The position numbers and the translations under genes were made by a program. The notes beneath the pieces were generated by a model that was not told the origin of the DNA, searched no databases, and saw only the letters and a list, made by a program, of their open reading frames with translations. Source: Halanaerobium hydrogeniformans (GTDB lineage Bacteria; Bacillota; Halanaerobiia; Halanaerobiales; Halanaerobiaceae). Taken from it: DNA of 64,000 nucleotides. Positions 62,802 through 64,000 of the stretch are shown here, piece after piece (position 1 is the first letter of the stretch; the number at the start of each line of letters is the position of its first letter). The stretch spans positions 2,542,001 through 2,606,000 of the forward strand of contig NC_014654.1 of NCBI RefSeq assembly GCF_000166415.1. The letters are read 5' to 3'.

Positions 62802-63555
62802 TTGAAATCACTTCCTCTGCCAGTTTTCTGTAAGCCTTTGCTCCCTTAGAATTACTACTGTAATCAAGAATAGTTTGCCCAAAACTCGGAGCTTCACTTA
62901 ATCTAACATTGCGCGGTATGATAGTTTTAAATAGAAGTTCAGAAAAATAATCTTTTACTTCTTCGATAACCTGTTGAGATAAATTGGTTCTGGCATCATA
63001 CATTGTCATTAAAACACCCTCAATCCTTAAATCAGGATTAAGATTTTTACGTACAAGTTCAATGGTATTCATTAGCTGTCCTAAACCTTCTAACGCATAG
63101 TATTCACATTGAATTGGTACCATTACACTATCTGCAGCGGTTAAAGCATTTAAAGTTAAAAGGCCTAATGAAGGAGGACAGTCAATAATAACATAATCAT
63201 AATGGTCGGATATTTCAAGCAAAGACTTTTTTAACCTGCTTTCACGAGATATAATAGAAACCAATTCTATTTCCGCTCCAGCAAGTTCTATATTAGCAGG
63301 TATTAAATCTAAATTTTTACTGGCTGATTTAACTATTGCTTTAGAGGCTGGCTCAGATTCGATCAAAAGATCATAAATAGTATGCTCTGCTTCAGATTTT
63401 TCTATACCCAGCCCACTGGTGGCGTTTCCCTGTGGATCAATATCTATAATTAGTACTTTAAGCCCGTTTTCTGCCAGTCCAGCCCCAAGATTGACCGCTG
63501 TTGTGCTTTTGCCAACCCCACCTTTTTGGTTGACAATAGCTATTTTTTTCCCCAT
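62794..63555 (-). CDS. parA: Chromosome partitioning ATPase ParA (Soj)
   Basis: 253 aa. Deviant Walker A KGGVGKSTTAVNLGAG, DPQGNATSGLG, Walker B YVIIDCPPSLGLLTLN. ParA ATPase on the nucleoid; also regulates DnaA. Between noc and parB as in Firmicute origin regions. Confidence 0.97.
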   Translation of the reverse strand: MGKKIAIVNQKGGVGKSTTAVNLGAGLAENGLKVLIIDIDPQGNATSGLGIEKSEAEHTIYDLLIESEPASKAIVKSASKNLDLIPANIELAGAEIELVSIISRESRLKKSLLEISDHYDYVIIDCPPSLGLLTLNALTAADSVMVPIQCEYYALEGLGQLMNTIELVRKNLNPDLRIEGVLMTMYDARTNLSQQVIEEVKDYFSELLFKTIIPRNVRLSEAPSFGQTILDYSSNSKGAKAYRKLAEEVISSE

Positions 63556-63587
63556 AATTCCACCTCTTTAACTTTTGGATTTGCTTT

Positions 63588-64000
63588 TTATTTTTTTGCA
63601 AGTTTAATTTTATATTCTATATAATCATCATTATAATTATAGTTGCGATCCATCTCGACCTCGATGCCGGAACTTTTTATTTCTTTAAGTGTTTTTTCTA
63701 AAGAATTAGCAAATAATCTCAAATCATCAGAAAGATGTTTAATATTTTTCTTTTTTTCTTTTTTTGGTTTGAGAGCAGCTTTAATTAAGTTTTCGCTTTC
63801 CCTCACCGTCAGATCTTTATCTATTACCTCATTTAATATTTCTAACTGAAGTTCAACTGAATTTGTTTTTAAAAGGGCTCTACCATGTCTTTCACTTAAA
63901 TTGTTTTCTATTAAAATTTCTTGAATTTTGTCATCAAGCTGTAAAAGACGCAGCTTATTAGCTATGGTTGACTGTCCCTTAGATAAGCGCTCTGCCAGCT
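63588..64000 (-). CDS. noc: Nucleoid occlusion protein Noc (ParB-like), 5'-truncated by window edge
   Basis: The frame is open to the right edge; the visible part has the ParB HTH (LAERLSKGQSTIANKLRLLQL), ILIENNLSERHGRALLKTNS and a Lys-rich C-terminal domain. Located directly before parA, so it is Noc rather than a second ParB. Binds Noc-binding sites and blocks division over the nucleoid. The N-terminus lies beyond base 64000. Confidence 0.88.
   Translation of the reverse strand, partial: LAERLSKGQSTIANKLRLLQLDDKIQEILIENNLSERHGRALLKTNSVELQLEILNEVIDKDLTVRESENLIKAALKPKKEKKKNIKHLSDDLRLFANSLEKTLKEIKSSGIEVEMDRNYNYNDDYIEYKIKLAKK

Noticed and set aside
1-64000. CRISPR array or rRNA genes
   Set aside because: No regularly spaced repeat array and no rRNA-like sequence were seen in any part of the window.

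Overview
AT-rich chromosomal window, most consistent with a halophilic, anaerobic, diderm Firmicute of the Halanaerobium type. The evidence is a low-GC genome, Firmicute oriC-proximal synteny (noc-parA-parB, ychF, rpsF-ssb-rpsR, rplI), a pyruvate:ferredoxin oxidoreductase, acidic proteins, and several secreted beta-barrel-like proteins ending in an aromatic residue together with a Lol-like ABC system, which imply an outer membrane. The genus is inferred, not proven.

Layout. 1-1102: the end of an ISNCY/IS1202-like element running off the left edge. 1119-2066: a dps-like ferritin gene with a PerR/Fur-like box, and a broken PAS-domain gene. 2248-13051: a decayed integrative islet in the 3' end of tRNA-Arg(ACG), bounded by a perfect 58-bp direct repeat. 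It holds a type IIG restriction-modification gene split by an IS30 element with a 15-bp target duplication, a 148-aa unknown gene, an EEP-family nuclease/phosphatase gene, two IS3-family elements, a truncated AbrB/SpoVT regulator, a surface-protein fragment and the C-terminal end of the integrase. 13164-28772: housekeeping and envelope genes (BsuPI, YjbQ, MgtC, GGDEF, hydrolase, PFOR, methyltransferase, two secreted proteins, ugd, beta-barrel protein, glutamate-cysteine ligase, holin-like protein, convergent cysK and cysE).

28862-34012: a leftward purine cluster (purB, purA, purD) plus a lineage-restricted gene. 34299-38033: a rightward replication operon (DnaD-like, DnaC/DnaI-like loader, DnaB helicase, small ORF). 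39084-44721: a leftward Lol-like operon (ATPase, two FtsX-type permeases, LolA-like protein, beta-barrel protein), headed by a truncated TetR gene that keeps a consensus promoter and two perfect operators. 44747-45153: YolD-like gene with a LexA-like site. 45253-51169: uxuA, an SDR mannonate oxidoreductase, an AEC transporter, a LacI regulator, a Usp protein and a Gfo/Idh/MocA oxidoreductase, behind a LacI/CcpA-type operator.

51333-64000: oriC-proximal core (rplI, DUF2232, rpsR, ssb, rpsF, PAP2, ychF, DUF951, TPR), a glycine-cleavage operon under a single-aptamer glycine riboswitch, DUF554, parS, parB, parA and the C-terminal part of noc.

No CRISPR array or rRNA was seen. The least explained material is the EEP + 148-aa gene pair beside the type IIG enzyme, the Lol-like operon with its decayed regulator and frameshifted barrel gene, and an unusual hairpin between the Shine-Dalgarno sequence and start codon of purA.
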